From a bacterium (GTDB taxonomy: Bacteria > Bdellovibrionota_C > UBA2361 > RFPC01), in assembly GCA_009926305.1 (NCBI GenBank), contig RFPC01000007.1, positions 1-59,006 on the forward strand: a stretch of 59,006 bases of DNA, given 5' to 3'. Shown piece after piece: positions 34,431 through 43,413 of this stretch. The notes below the pieces were generated by a model. That model made no database searches. It saw only the letters and a list, made by a program, of their open reading frames with translations, and had not been told where the DNA came from. Both the position numbers and the translations under genes were made by a program. Numbering within the stretch: position 1 is the first letter of the stretch; every line of letters starts with the position of its first letter.

Positions 34431-35968
34431 GACCGAGCCTCTAAGCAGAGTGACGCCTTGTCAACAAACCGTTCAAGATCTCCCTTCAATGGAAAATCAG
34501 GAAACTCATTGAGGAGCTGCTGTGCGTAGCTCTTCGCTTCAGGAATCTCCTCAAGGTCTACACTGATGAGTGTCAGGTAAAAAAGACTCTGCCAATCATC
34601 TTTTGTACGACGGGAATACGCCCTTTTCATCTCTTCATACGCTTCCTGCTTTCGATCCTGAGCATCAAGTCGAAGCCCTTTCCACAGGTGCACGAGACCA
34701 TGGGTATCAGGAGTTAACTCAAAAAGCTGCGTATCAGAAATGGCACTTCCTGCACTAATTACTTCATGGTCAGCGAGTACCTGCTCAACTGAGAACTGAT
34801 TGCTTCTCCAGCTTCGCATGAAAACAGGGCTCTGTTGGGTGACCTCGATAATGTGATCAGCAGATGAGCTACTATCCTCGGCTACTGGCACATCTGTGCT
34901 CAATCGTGCGGTCGGCGTAGAAAAAAGCTGCGCGATGGACCGAGCAACTGCATCCCATGTCTGTTCTCTTACCAATGCTCCCTTACGAGACATCTCGGAT
35001 AAGCTATCTGTATTCGATAAGACTCGTTCGAGAGCGCTTTGGAGGCTCTCATGGCTTATATCTGGCACTAGAACTCCAGCGGAGGGATTCAGATACTCTC
35101 TAACACCCCCCACATCAGAGGCGATCACTGGACATCCTGAAGCTTGCGCGTCTAAAACTGACAAACCTGCTGATTCAAAACTCAGAGAAGGGAATACAAG
35201 ACATCCGGCACGTTGTAACTGGGTAGCGATTTCTTGCTGTGGTACCTTCCCGTGAAATACAAGTCCGGGGTGCGATGACTGAAGATCCTCAATCTGTTCT
35301 TGCAGCTGTGGCCAAAAGGATGCGTCCCCGTATACATCCAGACTCAGCCGAGGAAACTTTTGTTTTAAATTGAGAAACGCATTCAGAAGCAGGTGTATTC
35401 CCTTTGAATACTCCAGCCTTCCTGCGTACATCAGCTGGTTCCAATCACGGTTTTCGGGTCCGGCATAAACGAATCGTTCTGGATCAAATCCATTTTGAAT
35501 AACATGAATTCTTTCTTCGGGAACATCTCCACGTGCGAGCACAATTTCTTTCTGGGCTTCTGAAACACAAACAAAGTGATCTACCATATGCATCACTGTG
35601 CTTGATTCGAGGCCACTTGGATTCACCCCCGGAGAATGGTTGATCAGAATTTTCTTCAAGCACTGTGGATCATCACCAAGAACGAGAAAGGGATGTACCA
35701 GAGTCGCTGCGATCGCGTAGTAACTCCCAAGCTCTTGAATCCGATTACGAAGCCGATGAACTCCATAGTCTTGACCAAAATCCCAGTATTGAACCCCACG
35801 AACTACCGTCTCACCATTCGGAAGATCGCCGCAGGCTATCGTTTCAAACCCCCGCTGAGCGAAGGCCTCAGCCAATGAAATGGTTGCGGTTTCTCCACCA
35901 CCACAATTCGCACCCGACGGGTATACTGGCCAATCATTAAAGAAAATAAGTACCTTTGGTTTTTCCAT
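34427..35968 (-). CDS. Family 4 glycosyltransferase with TPR-like tail
   Basis: A GT-B fold: N-terminal half with GGGETATISLAEAFAQRGFE, then a Rossmann half with MYAGRLEYSKGIHLLLNAF and the nucleotide-sugar binding region SFESAGLSVLDAQASGCPVI. About 150 further residues include TPR-like helices (AYEEMKRAYSRRTKDDWQSL). Together with the coupled GT2 gene it probably acts on one glycan, possibly surface or flagellar; the acceptor is not identifiable. Confidence 0.9.
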   Translation of the reverse strand: MEKPKVLIFFNDWPVYPSGANCGGGETATISLAEAFAQRGFETIACGDLPNGETVVRGVQYWDFGQDYGVHRLRNRIQELGSYYAIAATLVHPFLVLGDDPQCLKKILINHSPGVNPSGLESSTVMHMVDHFVCVSEAQKEIVLARGDVPEERIHVIQNGFDPERFVYAGPENRDWNQLMYAGRLEYSKGIHLLLNAFLNLKQKFPRLSLDVYGDASFWPQLQEQIEDLQSSHPGLVFHGKVPQQEIATQLQRAGCLVFPSLSFESAGLSVLDAQASGCPVIASDVGGVREYLNPSAGVLVPDISHESLQSALERVLSNTDSLSEMSRKGALVREQTWDAVARSIAQLFSTPTARLSTDVPVAEDSSSSADHIIEVTQQSPVFMRSWRSNQFSVEQVLADHEVISAGSAISDTQLFELTPDTHGLVHLWKGLRLDAQDRKQEAYEEMKRAYSRRTKDDWQSLFYLTLISVDLEEIPEAKSYAQQLLNEFPDFPLKGDLERFVDKASLCLEARS

Positions 35969-36077
35969 CTATGCCCTTCATCGAAAAAGTCCTCTATTTA
36001 AGATGATCTCCGAGAGCTGAGAGATGCGAAGAGAACGGATAGGATACATTGACCACAATGACTGTATTATCAATGGG

Positions 36078-36959
36078 TTATGATAGTAGTTGAATATCGT
36101 GTGGAATTACTTCCCCTAATAGTCGAGCGACTTCCTCCCGATATGAACCGCCGTAAATATTGGCGTGATTCATCAGATGATACAGATTGTAGATCGAAAA
36201 TCGGCGAGAGGCATCCGGAAGGAGCGGATACACCCGATTGTATGATTCAAGCGTATTCGTTGAAAACCCACCAAAGAGATACATAAAGGCAATATCTGTT
36301 TCACGATTACTGTATGAAACCGCTGGATCAATCAAATATACCGACTCGTTACCTGAGGCGAGTGTATTGCCACTCCATAAATCACCATGACATAAAACGG
36401 GAGGCTCCTGGATGTGATCAAGCACCTGTATAATTATTTCCTTCAATTCAGAAATAGCATCATCTAATTCAGGCGTTAACCATCCCGTCTTTATTCCCAA
36501 CATTCGTTGAGGCTCAACCCTGTTCATGTAAAAGAACTTACCCCATGACCATTGAGATGGATTATTTTTTTGAGGAGTCGAGCCAATAAAGTTGTCATGA
36601 ACGAAGCCAAAAGAAGAGGCTCTACATGAATGAAGCTTTGCCAGTAATTCTCCGAAACCGAGCTCATGCTTTTCGGTCCATGATATCTCAGAAACAAAAG
36701 GAGTCATGAGTAAAGCTCCTTCATCATGAGTCTCTAAGAAGAATACTTCCGTCAACACTGCCTCTGGAACTGCTTCTCTGAGAGCATCCAGCCCCCTTTT
36801 TTCAGCCACAATCCGCTCAGGAAAATCATGAGAGTACTTTACAAAATATCGTTCAGAATGGGAGATAACCTCAAAGGTCTCAGCAAATCCACTGCTCTGG
36901 ATTGCATGAATGACGGACACTGGCACCGACGAACCTTCCAACAGCTCTCGGACTTTCAT
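36078..36959 (-). CDS. Fructosamine/ketosamine 3-kinase family protein
   Basis: APH-like kinase fold with the catalytic loop LCHGDLWSGNTLA and YLIDPAVSYSNRETDIAF, diagnostic of the fructosamine kinase family. Bacterial members phosphorylate ribulosamines and related ketosamines on proteins, destabilising the adduct and so repairing glycated proteins. It starts 3 bases after the stop of the low-molecular-weight phosphatase gene, so the two form an operon. Confidence 0.92.
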   Translation of the reverse strand: MKVRELLEGSSVPVSVIHAIQSSGFAETFEVISHSERYFVKYSHDFPERIVAEKRGLDALREAVPEAVLTEVFFLETHDEGALLMTPFVSEISWTEKHELGFGELLAKLHSCRASSFGFVHDNFIGSTPQKNNPSQWSWGKFFYMNRVEPQRMLGIKTGWLTPELDDAISELKEIIIQVLDHIQEPPVLCHGDLWSGNTLASGNESVYLIDPAVSYSNRETDIAFMYLFGGFSTNTLESYNRVYPLLPDASRRFSIYNLYHLMNHANIYGGSYREEVARLLGEVIPHDIQLLS

Positions 36960-36962
36960 CGA

Positions 36963-37460
36963 CTACTCTGCCAACTCTTGGCGTATATGCTCAAGGAGAG
37001 GTTCTATTGAACGATTAATAATGATAGCCACTTCCTTAAAACCATCTACTGCACCAAAATACGGGTCTGGCACATCAAGAGCATCACGATCTGAAGGACT
37101 GCGCTCGGGATCAAATTCCCGAAGACAGTGCACTTTTATACCTTCACCGAGCATACTCTGGATGTCATTTTTATTGGCTCTATCCATAGCGATGAATAAT
37201 GAGAAATCCTTTGTATCTTCAGAGCTCAGCCTGCGGGCTCGTTGAGCGGAAATATCGATTCCAAAAGAACGAGCCACGTTTTGACTCTCAATGTGGGGAG
37301 GCTTTCCAACATGCCATTCTCCAGTTCCGCACGAGTCAACTAACAGACGAGCTCTTAAGCTCTCATCTTCTTCCAGCTGAGCCCTAAACAGCCCCTCCGC
37401 GAGAGGCGAACGGCATAAATTTCCAAGACAAACGAAGAGAATCCCATAGGGAGAATGCAT
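36963..37460 (-). CDS. Low-molecular-weight protein-tyrosine-phosphatase family protein
   Basis: The CX5R signature is at Cys11-Arg17 (FVCLGNLCRSPLAEGLF), and the general-acid loop DVPDPYFG is near the C-terminus. Length 165 is typical. Immediately upstream of the fructosamine kinase gene. In some bacteria LMW-PTPs next to such kinases dephosphorylate ketosamine 5-phosphates, so a role in deglycation is more likely here than classical tyrosine phosphatase signalling; this is inference from context. Confidence 0.93.
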   Translation of the reverse strand: MHSPYGILFVCLGNLCRSPLAEGLFRAQLEEDESLRARLLVDSCGTGEWHVGKPPHIESQNVARSFGIDISAQRARRLSSEDTKDFSLFIAMDRANKNDIQSMLGEGIKVHCLREFDPERSPSDRDALDVPDPYFGAVDGFKEVAIIINRSIEPLLEHIRQELAE

Positions 37461-37613
37461 GTGTGACCGCCCTTTTATTCAGTACGAGGAGTAAATTCTC
37501 GTCTAACATATTGATAATACGAGATGTGAAAGGGTAGGTAGATTGCTTTAACCAGCATCTTCTCTCCCCTCTCCCGCATCTTAACAAGCAGAAGCTAGGA
37601 AGGACAATCTTAT

Positions 37614-37940
37614 ATGAGCGAAGAAACACTCGTCGAAAGCACCACAGGAGAGCTTGTCTCGGAAGAAAAACCAGAGACTCTTACGGGAACACCGATTGAA
37701 TTCATCGGTGATGTAAGACTTGATGTCTCTGTTGAGCTCGGACGAACAGAGCTGAGCATTGACCAACTCTTGAAGCTTCAAAAAGGTGGCATTATCGAAC
37801 TGACGAAGCTCAGTGAGGAACCACTCGACCTTCGAGTGAATGGCAGACTGATGGCCCGTGGAGAAGCAGTGATTGTGAATGAGATGTTTGGAACTCGGAT
37901 CACCCAGATTCTTAATCCCGATGGACATGAAGGAATTTAA
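37614..37940 (+). CDS. fliN: Flagellar motor switch protein FliN
   Basis: The 108 residues consist of a short acidic N-terminus and a SpoA/FliN domain (residues ~25-98; DVRLDVSVELGRTELSIDQL, then LDLRVNGRLMARGEAVIVN). FliN forms the lower C-ring of the flagellar switch complex with FliM and FliG. AAGGA lies just upstream of the ATG. The length fits FliN rather than a type III secretion SctQ. It stands alone here, with no fliM, fliP or other export genes beside it. The stop overlaps the convergent HemN-like gene by 4 bases. Confidence 0.88.
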   Translation: MSEETLVESTTGELVSEEKPETLTGTPIEFIGDVRLDVSVELGRTELSIDQLLKLQKGGIIELTKLSEEPLDLRVNGRLMARGEAVIVNEMFGTRITQILNPDGHEGI

Positions 37941-39247
37941 GAGTTTACGGTCTTAGCTTCAGTGGAAGTGTCTTTGGCAGATGAACGGGCACTCATTCGA
38001 GTGATATCTTTCTCTTGCAAGAAAAAATTTCTTGCAACCTGGTCGACATAACGCCTCGAATCTGAAGAGATGCGGAGATATCTTCCTTCTTCGGTCATTA
38101 AGCCCGCCTCTTGCATAACGGCTGATAGTCCAGGATGCAGTACTTCTAAGTCAATCCCGAAAAGTCTCTCTACCGCTTCGTAGGAAAGACCTCGTTTATA
38201 ACGGAACTGGTGATCAATATATGTATTGATCTCTGTAATACGACTGGCATTACGAAATTGATTCCTATTTTGATAATACTTCTGATCACGTCGATAATAT
38301 TCAGTGATCTCACAGGGATTTCTAAATAGTACAGGCCGCTTCGAACGATCCAGTCGATAACTTTCTGCTCCAATTCCAAGCCCTAAAACAACATCTGGGA
38401 GCTCTATTTGGACTATAGGTCTCTCAAAACATCGAGAAAGAATAAGACTATGAGAACAGGCTGCTACCGGCTCGTAGCCGAGGCGCGCAAACGCCGCAAC
38501 ATCACGAGACAAACTATTGAGAAGCTCTTCGGGAGAAAAGAGAACCGGACACCGAACCTCCGTGCTTCTGCGCTGAACAATTCTTAAAAAGTGTGGTTGC
38601 GCTAAGGATACAGCTCGAAGTTGTTCTCTAAATGCAGCTCTATTAGCGCGATAACGCGCACTTTGAAGCTCAAATCCCAAAAGAGCGTTCTTCTGACCCA
38701 TGAGAGTAGATTCTTCGACGTTTCGCCACATTGGTTTTTTATTGTGAAGCGAGAGATCAGAAATGACTACCACAGGAAACGTCAGAATCTGTGTATAGGA
38801 TTCAAGATATAAGAGATCATCTGCTGAAATTACAATCTCTGGAATGACAGATCTTTCGCTAGAAATGCATTTATCTTGGCTTGGCGTTCTTGATAAAAAC
38901 AGCTTCTCAATGAACTGAATAAGACTTCTGGTATGTTGAATATGATCCAGCCAATCTCTGTGCACACGCAGGCTCACTTTTTGCGGCTTAAAACATCTCC
39001 ATTGCGGCAAGTCATGTTTCATCTGCGCTTCTCTTCGAAGGACCTTGATGTACTTGGAAAACGCATCTTGACCGCGAGGTAATCGTCTGGTGCCTATTGA
39101 CGGGCTTTGACTACTAGAATCCGAAAGGAGTGTGCTATCCTTAAGGCGCATCACGTGTTTCCTATTCCCCCGTATATGGGAGAGCATGCTTGGAAATGTA
39201 ATATCTAATATTCCACGCATAAGTCCGACATCTCTCAACCGAATCAC
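37937..39247 (-). CDS. HemN-like protein lacking a visible radical-SAM cluster motif
   Basis: The C-terminal ~180 residues resemble coproporphyrinogen dehydrogenase-type HemN: ARLGYEPVAACSHSL, then DVVLGLGIGAESY, and a terminal HemN_C-like helical domain (KRGLSYEAVERLFGIDLEVL, LMTEEGRYLRISSDSRRYVD). The N-terminal half has no CxxxCxxC, so the [4Fe-4S]/SAM site typical of HemN is absent or unrecognisable. It may be a scaffold or haem-binding relative, or have a different chemistry. Start position uncertain; ATGs at 39247 and 39220 are both in frame. Converges with fliN. Confidence 0.55.
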   Translation of the reverse strand: MIRLRDVGLMRGILDITFPSMLSHIRGNRKHVMRLKDSTLLSDSSSQSPSIGTRRLPRGQDAFSKYIKVLRREAQMKHDLPQWRCFKPQKVSLRVHRDWLDHIQHTRSLIQFIEKLFLSRTPSQDKCISSERSVIPEIVISADDLLYLESYTQILTFPVVVISDLSLHNKKPMWRNVEESTLMGQKNALLGFELQSARYRANRAAFREQLRAVSLAQPHFLRIVQRRSTEVRCPVLFSPEELLNSLSRDVAAFARLGYEPVAACSHSLILSRCFERPIVQIELPDVVLGLGIGAESYRLDRSKRPVLFRNPCEITEYYRRDQKYYQNRNQFRNASRITEINTYIDHQFRYKRGLSYEAVERLFGIDLEVLHPGLSAVMQEAGLMTEEGRYLRISSDSRRYVDQVARNFFLQEKDITRMSARSSAKDTSTEAKTVNS

Positions 39248-39408
39248 CTAAGGCACAATAGTAACAAAATTCTTGTTCTCACTATAAAAATATTCTCGAT
39301 CCTGTGGTGAAAATTTCAAAAAGCCTACGTTCTCAGGGACTTGTTGCATAGTCTCACGAATTGTTTACCCTTAAACCCAAACCACTAAACGGGTAAGGGC
39401 ACCAAACT

Positions 39409-40380
39409 ATGAATAAGGCTCGAGTCGTGAAAAAGCTCAGATCGCAAATAGGAGTGTTGTCTTACGCGGCAAACATGACCATTGGCATGCTACTGGGAGC
39501 TGCCCTTCTTTTGGTTCCTGTCATTCCAGAAGTACGAGCAGCTGAGAAAGAGTCGAAACTCGTTGAGGATACCAGAACATATAAGTTTGCTGTCACAGAT
39601 ATTGTCGGGCTTGAAGAATTACAACGAGAGTTTACCGCCTTTCAAAATACTTTGGAGAAAACTACCGGCTACCACTTTCAGCTTTTTCCGGTAACTGGTC
39701 GAACGGTAGTTGTCGAATCATTTCGAAGCCAACGGCTTGATTTTGCTCTGATAGGTCCTGCTGAATATGTAGCAATTCGCTCACGAACAAATGTCTCTCC
39801 TCTTATAGGACTTAAACGAGAAAATTATCGCTCCGCACTAATCACCAGAAAACAATCTGGAATAATCAGCGTTGGGCAGCTGGTTGATAAAAAAATTGCT
39901 TTCGGAGACTTTGGTTCCACGTCATATCACTTAGCGCCGCTACAACTTCTCGCTGATGATGGCGTTCTTCATCAAAAGACCAGTACCATGCGTACCGTCA
40001 ATCTCAATAAATACGTCGCATGGAAATCTCTCCTTCGGAAGCAGGTTGACGCGATAGGGTTTAACCTTAGTCGATTCGAGCAATTCATTGATGAAGATCC
40101 GAAGTTACACAGAGAGGACTTTACGGTACTTGCCACCACTCCAGACCTGCCAAGTGACCTCTTTGTAGCGGGTAAGCACGTGCCGATACCCGTACAAGAG
40201 AAGCTCCGAGAAGTTTTTGAGAAGGAGGGCGCCTTGATACTGGAAGCCATGCTACACGGCAAAAGGAATGCTAAGTACCTGAATATGAGCTTTAAAACGG
40301 ATATTACTGATAATGACTACGGTTACATTCGTAAAATGTATGTAACCGCTGGTCTTGAAACTCTTGCAGGTCATTCATAG
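39409..40380 (+). CDS. phnD: Phosphate/phosphonate ABC transporter substrate-binding protein PhnD
   Basis: A signal peptide (GMLLGAALLLVPVIPEVRAA) is followed by a PhnD-type periplasmic binding domain: DFALIGPAEYVAIRS, GQLVDKKIAFGDFGSTSYHL and VDAIGFNLSRFEQF. It captures an oxyanion such as phosphonate or phosphite; the exact ligand is not visible. First gene of phnDCE, with phnC following 74 bases later. The preceding 160 bases hold a possible small stem (TTACCC and GGGTAA near 39366-39400) but no clear promoter. Confidence 0.9.
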   Translation: MNKARVVKKLRSQIGVLSYAANMTIGMLLGAALLLVPVIPEVRAAEKESKLVEDTRTYKFAVTDIVGLEELQREFTAFQNTLEKTTGYHFQLFPVTGRTVVVESFRSQRLDFALIGPAEYVAIRSRTNVSPLIGLKRENYRSALITRKQSGIISVGQLVDKKIAFGDFGSTSYHLAPLQLLADDGVLHQKTSTMRTVNLNKYVAWKSLLRKQVDAIGFNLSRFEQFIDEDPKLHREDFTVLATTPDLPSDLFVAGKHVPIPVQEKLREVFEKEGALILEAMLHGKRNAKYLNMSFKTDITDNDYGYIRKMYVTAGLETLAGHS

Positions 40381-40454
40381 TATCTGACGTATTGAACAAT
40401 GAACTCATTCGTATAGAGACCCTGCTCGAAGCCCCAGTTTACTAGAGATACCAT

Positions 40455-41297
40455 ATGGCGACTCAATCCTCTACTCTTCCAGTCCAAGGTCCTCATGCGA
40501 CAGCAGAAACCGCGCATCCTTCAGAGATACTTTCTCCCAGAGATAACAGTAAGACTTCTCCGATTCTTTGCTTTCAAGGAGTAACAAAACAGTTTGGCAC
40601 TCAGCGGGTCTTACAAGGCGTGACGCTCTCAGTTCGTCCTGGGGAGGTAACTGCACTTCTTGGCTCAAACGGCTCAGGGAAGAGTACTCTGCTGAGAATG
40701 GTTCCAAAGCTTATGGTTGCAGATTCCGGAGATGTTCAAGTATTCGGTCAATCACTTTCCTCCATTCGGAGAAAGGAATTGCGTGCGATTCGATCACAGG
40801 TCGGATTTATTTTTCAGAAACATAATCTTGTTCCACGACTATCGGCACTAACGAATACACTCCATGGCGCGCTCGGAAGAACTCGTAGCCCTCAAGCATG
40901 GTTTCACTCTATTGCTCCGAGTAGGCTACGACAAGAAGCACTAGCATGTCTCTCTCAAGTCGGTTTACAAGAACACGCGTTAAAGGAAGCAAGATTTCTC
41001 TCTGGTGGACAGTCTCAGAGAGTTGCTATAGCGCGTGCTCTCATGCAACGACCAAAGCTCATACTTGCAGATGAGCCAGTTGCAAGCCTCGACCCCGATG
41101 CAGGTGAACACGTCATGCGACTATTACGTACTGTTGCCAAGGAGATGGGGATAGGACTGCTATTCTCCACGCACCATCTGGAACATGCCATCGGTTACTC
41201 TGATAACATTGTGGGTTTAGTTGGAGGAAAGATTAAGTTTAATAACCCTGCAAACGGGGTAAATATAGACAAGTTAAGGGCAGTGTATGAGAAATAA
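40455..41297 (+). CDS. phnC: Phosphonate-type ABC transporter ATPase PhnC
   Basis: Walker A GSNGSGKSTLLRM, signature LSGGQSQRVAIARAL and Walker B LILADEPVASLDP; FIFQKHNLVPRLSALTN is the family-typical region after the Q-loop. An unusual ~35-residue polar N-terminal extension precedes the domain. The 3' end overlaps phnE by 11 bases. Energises import of the PhnD ligand. Confidence 0.93.
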   Translation: MATQSSTLPVQGPHATAETAHPSEILSPRDNSKTSPILCFQGVTKQFGTQRVLQGVTLSVRPGEVTALLGSNGSGKSTLLRMVPKLMVADSGDVQVFGQSLSSIRRKELRAIRSQVGFIFQKHNLVPRLSALTNTLHGALGRTRSPQAWFHSIAPSRLRQEALACLSQVGLQEHALKEARFLSGGQSQRVAIARALMQRPKLILADEPVASLDPDAGEHVMRLLRTVAKEMGIGLLFSTHHLEHAIGYSDNIVGLVGGKIKFNNPANGVNIDKLRAVYEK

Positions 41298-42120
41298 TTC
41301 GATACAAGTTTTGCCACCCATATCGTCCCCTCAACTCTCGGTACCACCGCGCTATTCAAGCCCGAAATTTGCTCAAGTAGCGACAATACTGATTCTTTTC
41401 GTAGTCATCTATCCTGCCTTTCAAGGAGCCGAAGTTTCGCCACGAGCTCTGATTGAAGGCGCTCCATACATGCAAGAAGTACTTTTAGAAATGTTTCCGC
41501 CAAGTACAGAGCGGCTTCCACAAGTTCTCTCCCTACTTGTGAGCACATTTCATATGGCTGTTGCAGGGACAATCATAGGTATTCTCCTAGCACTTCCTCT
41601 TGCAATACTCGGAGCAAGAAAAACAACACCACACGTTCTCTTCTACCAATCATCCCGACTTATTGTTTCACTTGCTCGGACCATCCCCGATCTCGTCTGG
41701 GCCCTATTTTTTGTGGTAACCGTCGGAATCGGCCCCTTTGCGGGAGTTCTTACGATTGCTGTTGATACTCTAGGCTTTTGTGGTCGCTTTTTCGCGGAAG
41801 GTATTGAAGAAACTGAATCAAACCCTAAAGAAGCACTGGAAACACTGGGGGCGGGTCGCCGAGCCATTTTGGCTATTTTCATTCTTCCTTCCTCGGCTCC
41901 AAGTTTTATCAACACCGCACTCTTTTCACTTGAGAAAGCAGTTCGTTCCTCTGTTGTCCTTGGTCTCGTTGGAGCTGGTGGTATTGGAGTAGAGCTCAAA
42001 GTCGCAATGGACACATTCCGATATGATGAAGCGTGTACCATCATTCTCGCCATCTTTGCGCTCGTAATTGTTGTAGAGCAGGTCAGTATGCACGCTCGAA
42101 AGTGGATGGCTTCAGAGTAA
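41287..42120 (+). CDS. phnE: Phosphonate-type ABC transporter permease PhnE
   Basis: A 277-residue permease with about six membrane helices. The EAA-type loop that docks to the ATPase is KEALETLGAGRRAILAIFIL, and SRLIVSLARTIPDLVWALFF is typical of PhnE. Start overlaps the end of phnC, so the two are translationally coupled. No phosphonate-degradation genes are visible nearby, so only uptake can be claimed. Confidence 0.93.
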   Translation: MRNNSIQVLPPISSPQLSVPPRYSSPKFAQVATILILFVVIYPAFQGAEVSPRALIEGAPYMQEVLLEMFPPSTERLPQVLSLLVSTFHMAVAGTIIGILLALPLAILGARKTTPHVLFYQSSRLIVSLARTIPDLVWALFFVVTVGIGPFAGVLTIAVDTLGFCGRFFAEGIEETESNPKEALETLGAGRRAILAIFILPSSAPSFINTALFSLEKAVRSSVVLGLVGAGGIGVELKVAMDTFRYDEACTIILAIFALVIVVEQVSMHARKWMASE

Positions 42121-42142
42121 CGGTTGAGGACAAGAGCTCCTC

Positions 42143-42541
42143 TTAGTTAAGCTGAGCGCGTCCGTCTTTATCACCAAGGGCACATTGCCCGAGCTCAGCC
42201 TCTCTCTCAAGCTCTAAGAATAATTCTCGAAGATACGTTGAACGCACCTTGCCCAGGTCGTCCTCTCCAAGTTCTTCAGCTAAAATACGGAGACATCGAG
42301 GAATAGCTTCTGCTAATATGAGAGCCCCATCAAGCCCGAATTCTCCCTGACTGATTCCCTCTAAAATATGAGACGATACTTTTTCCGATCTCTTCTTATG
42401 AGCTTCACTCTTCAGAACTCCTCGCTGCTCTCGTTCGGCCGGAGTGCGCTGCATTTCACGGGCAACTTGAGCATCAAGGGTTTCTAAAACTCGGCTCAAC
42501 GCCTGCTCTAGAGTCATGCTTCCTTTTTGTTTTCTTGCCAT
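42143..42541 (-). CDS. Hypothetical protein (132 aa)
   Basis: A charged, largely helical protein rich in Glu, Arg and Leu (MTLEQALSRVLETLDAQVAR, LGKVRSTYLRELFLELEREA). No signal peptide and no recognised motif. It converges with phnE and diverges from the TPR gene. It could be a small cytoplasmic adaptor; function unknown. Confidence 0.6.
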   Translation of the reverse strand: MARKQKGSMTLEQALSRVLETLDAQVAREMQRTPAEREQRGVLKSEAHKKRSEKVSSHILEGISQGEFGLDGALILAEAIPRCLRILAEELGEDDLGKVRSTYLRELFLELEREAELGQCALGDKDGRAQLN

Positions 42542-42643
42542 CTGTTCTCCCGTTTCTCTCCGTAGACCTCCGTAAGGCTAACAAATCAAAAATACAATCT
42601 AAAGCTCCTTTCCCTGCGTTCATTTTCACTGGATAATGCACCT

Positions 42644-43402
42644 ATGAAGCGGTTACATATTCTTCTCCTATTAATTGCTATTCCAGTCTTTTATTTCATG
42701 CCGGTCTTATTTTCATCGGACGGAGAAAGCAACCTATCTCTCGAGTATTGGTTTCCTGCTCTCTTTTCCTCCGAAGAAAGCGCTGAAAACCACATAAAGG
42801 CAGGAAAAGCATTTCTAACTGAAGACAATCTGTGGAAAGCGCGCCAGTCTTTTCATCGTGCCACTAAGTTTGACCCTCAAAATTCAGAAGCAAAATTCCT
42901 GCATGGAACGACTCAACTGTCTCTTAAGTATTTTGAAGAAGCAATTCGTGACTTCACTGAATGTCTTCAGCTTGATCCATCTAATGGAAATGCCTATTAC
43001 AATCGAGCGATAAGCTTTGCTCACCTCCAAAACTTCTCTTCAGCTATCCGTGATTTCACCGAAGCCATTAAGCTTAATCCAAGTGATGTAGCAGCGTATC
43101 GTGACCGCGGTGTCGCAAAACAACGGCTTGGTGATAAGCGCAATGCGTTGGCGGATTTTCAAAAAGCAGTGGCACTACAGCCAAACTATGTACAAGCTCA
43201 GGTAAGCCTTGGCTATCTTCTTGTTCAGATGGGCTCTGTTGAAGAAGGACTGAACCATTTAAACCTTGCTGCTTCCTTAGACCCGCAAGTCAGGGGCAAT
43301 TTTATAACCGATAAAACCTGTGGACTTGCCTGGGCAGAAGAAACCCAGCGAATAATTTATAGAGCATGTGAAAAACTGAGGCCCGAAGAGAATCCTCTAT
43401 GA
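42644..43402 (+). CDS. Exported or membrane-anchored TPR protein
   Basis: An N-terminal hydrophobic segment (LHILLLLIAIPVFYFMPVLF) is a signal anchor or signal peptide. About five TPR repeats follow, with typical spacing (AKFLHGTTQLSLKYFEEAIR, GNAYYNRAISFAHLQNFSSA, AAYRDRGVAKQRLGDKRNAL). It most likely scaffolds a periplasmic or inner-membrane complex; partner unknown. It converges with the CgeB-like gene. Confidence 0.8.
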   Translation: MKRLHILLLLIAIPVFYFMPVLFSSDGESNLSLEYWFPALFSSEESAENHIKAGKAFLTEDNLWKARQSFHRATKFDPQNSEAKFLHGTTQLSLKYFEEAIRDFTECLQLDPSNGNAYYNRAISFAHLQNFSSAIRDFTEAIKLNPSDVAAYRDRGVAKQRLGDKRNALADFQKAVALQPNYVQAQVSLGYLLVQMGSVEEGLNHLNLAASLDPQVRGNFITDKTCGLAWAEETQRIIYRACEKLRPEENPL

Positions 43403-43413
43403 CAACAGATAGA

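Noticed and set aside
39409-42120. Possible phosphonate degradation locus
   Set aside because: Only the transporter genes phnDCE are present; no C-P lyase, phosphonatase or phosphite dehydrogenase genes are visible in the window.
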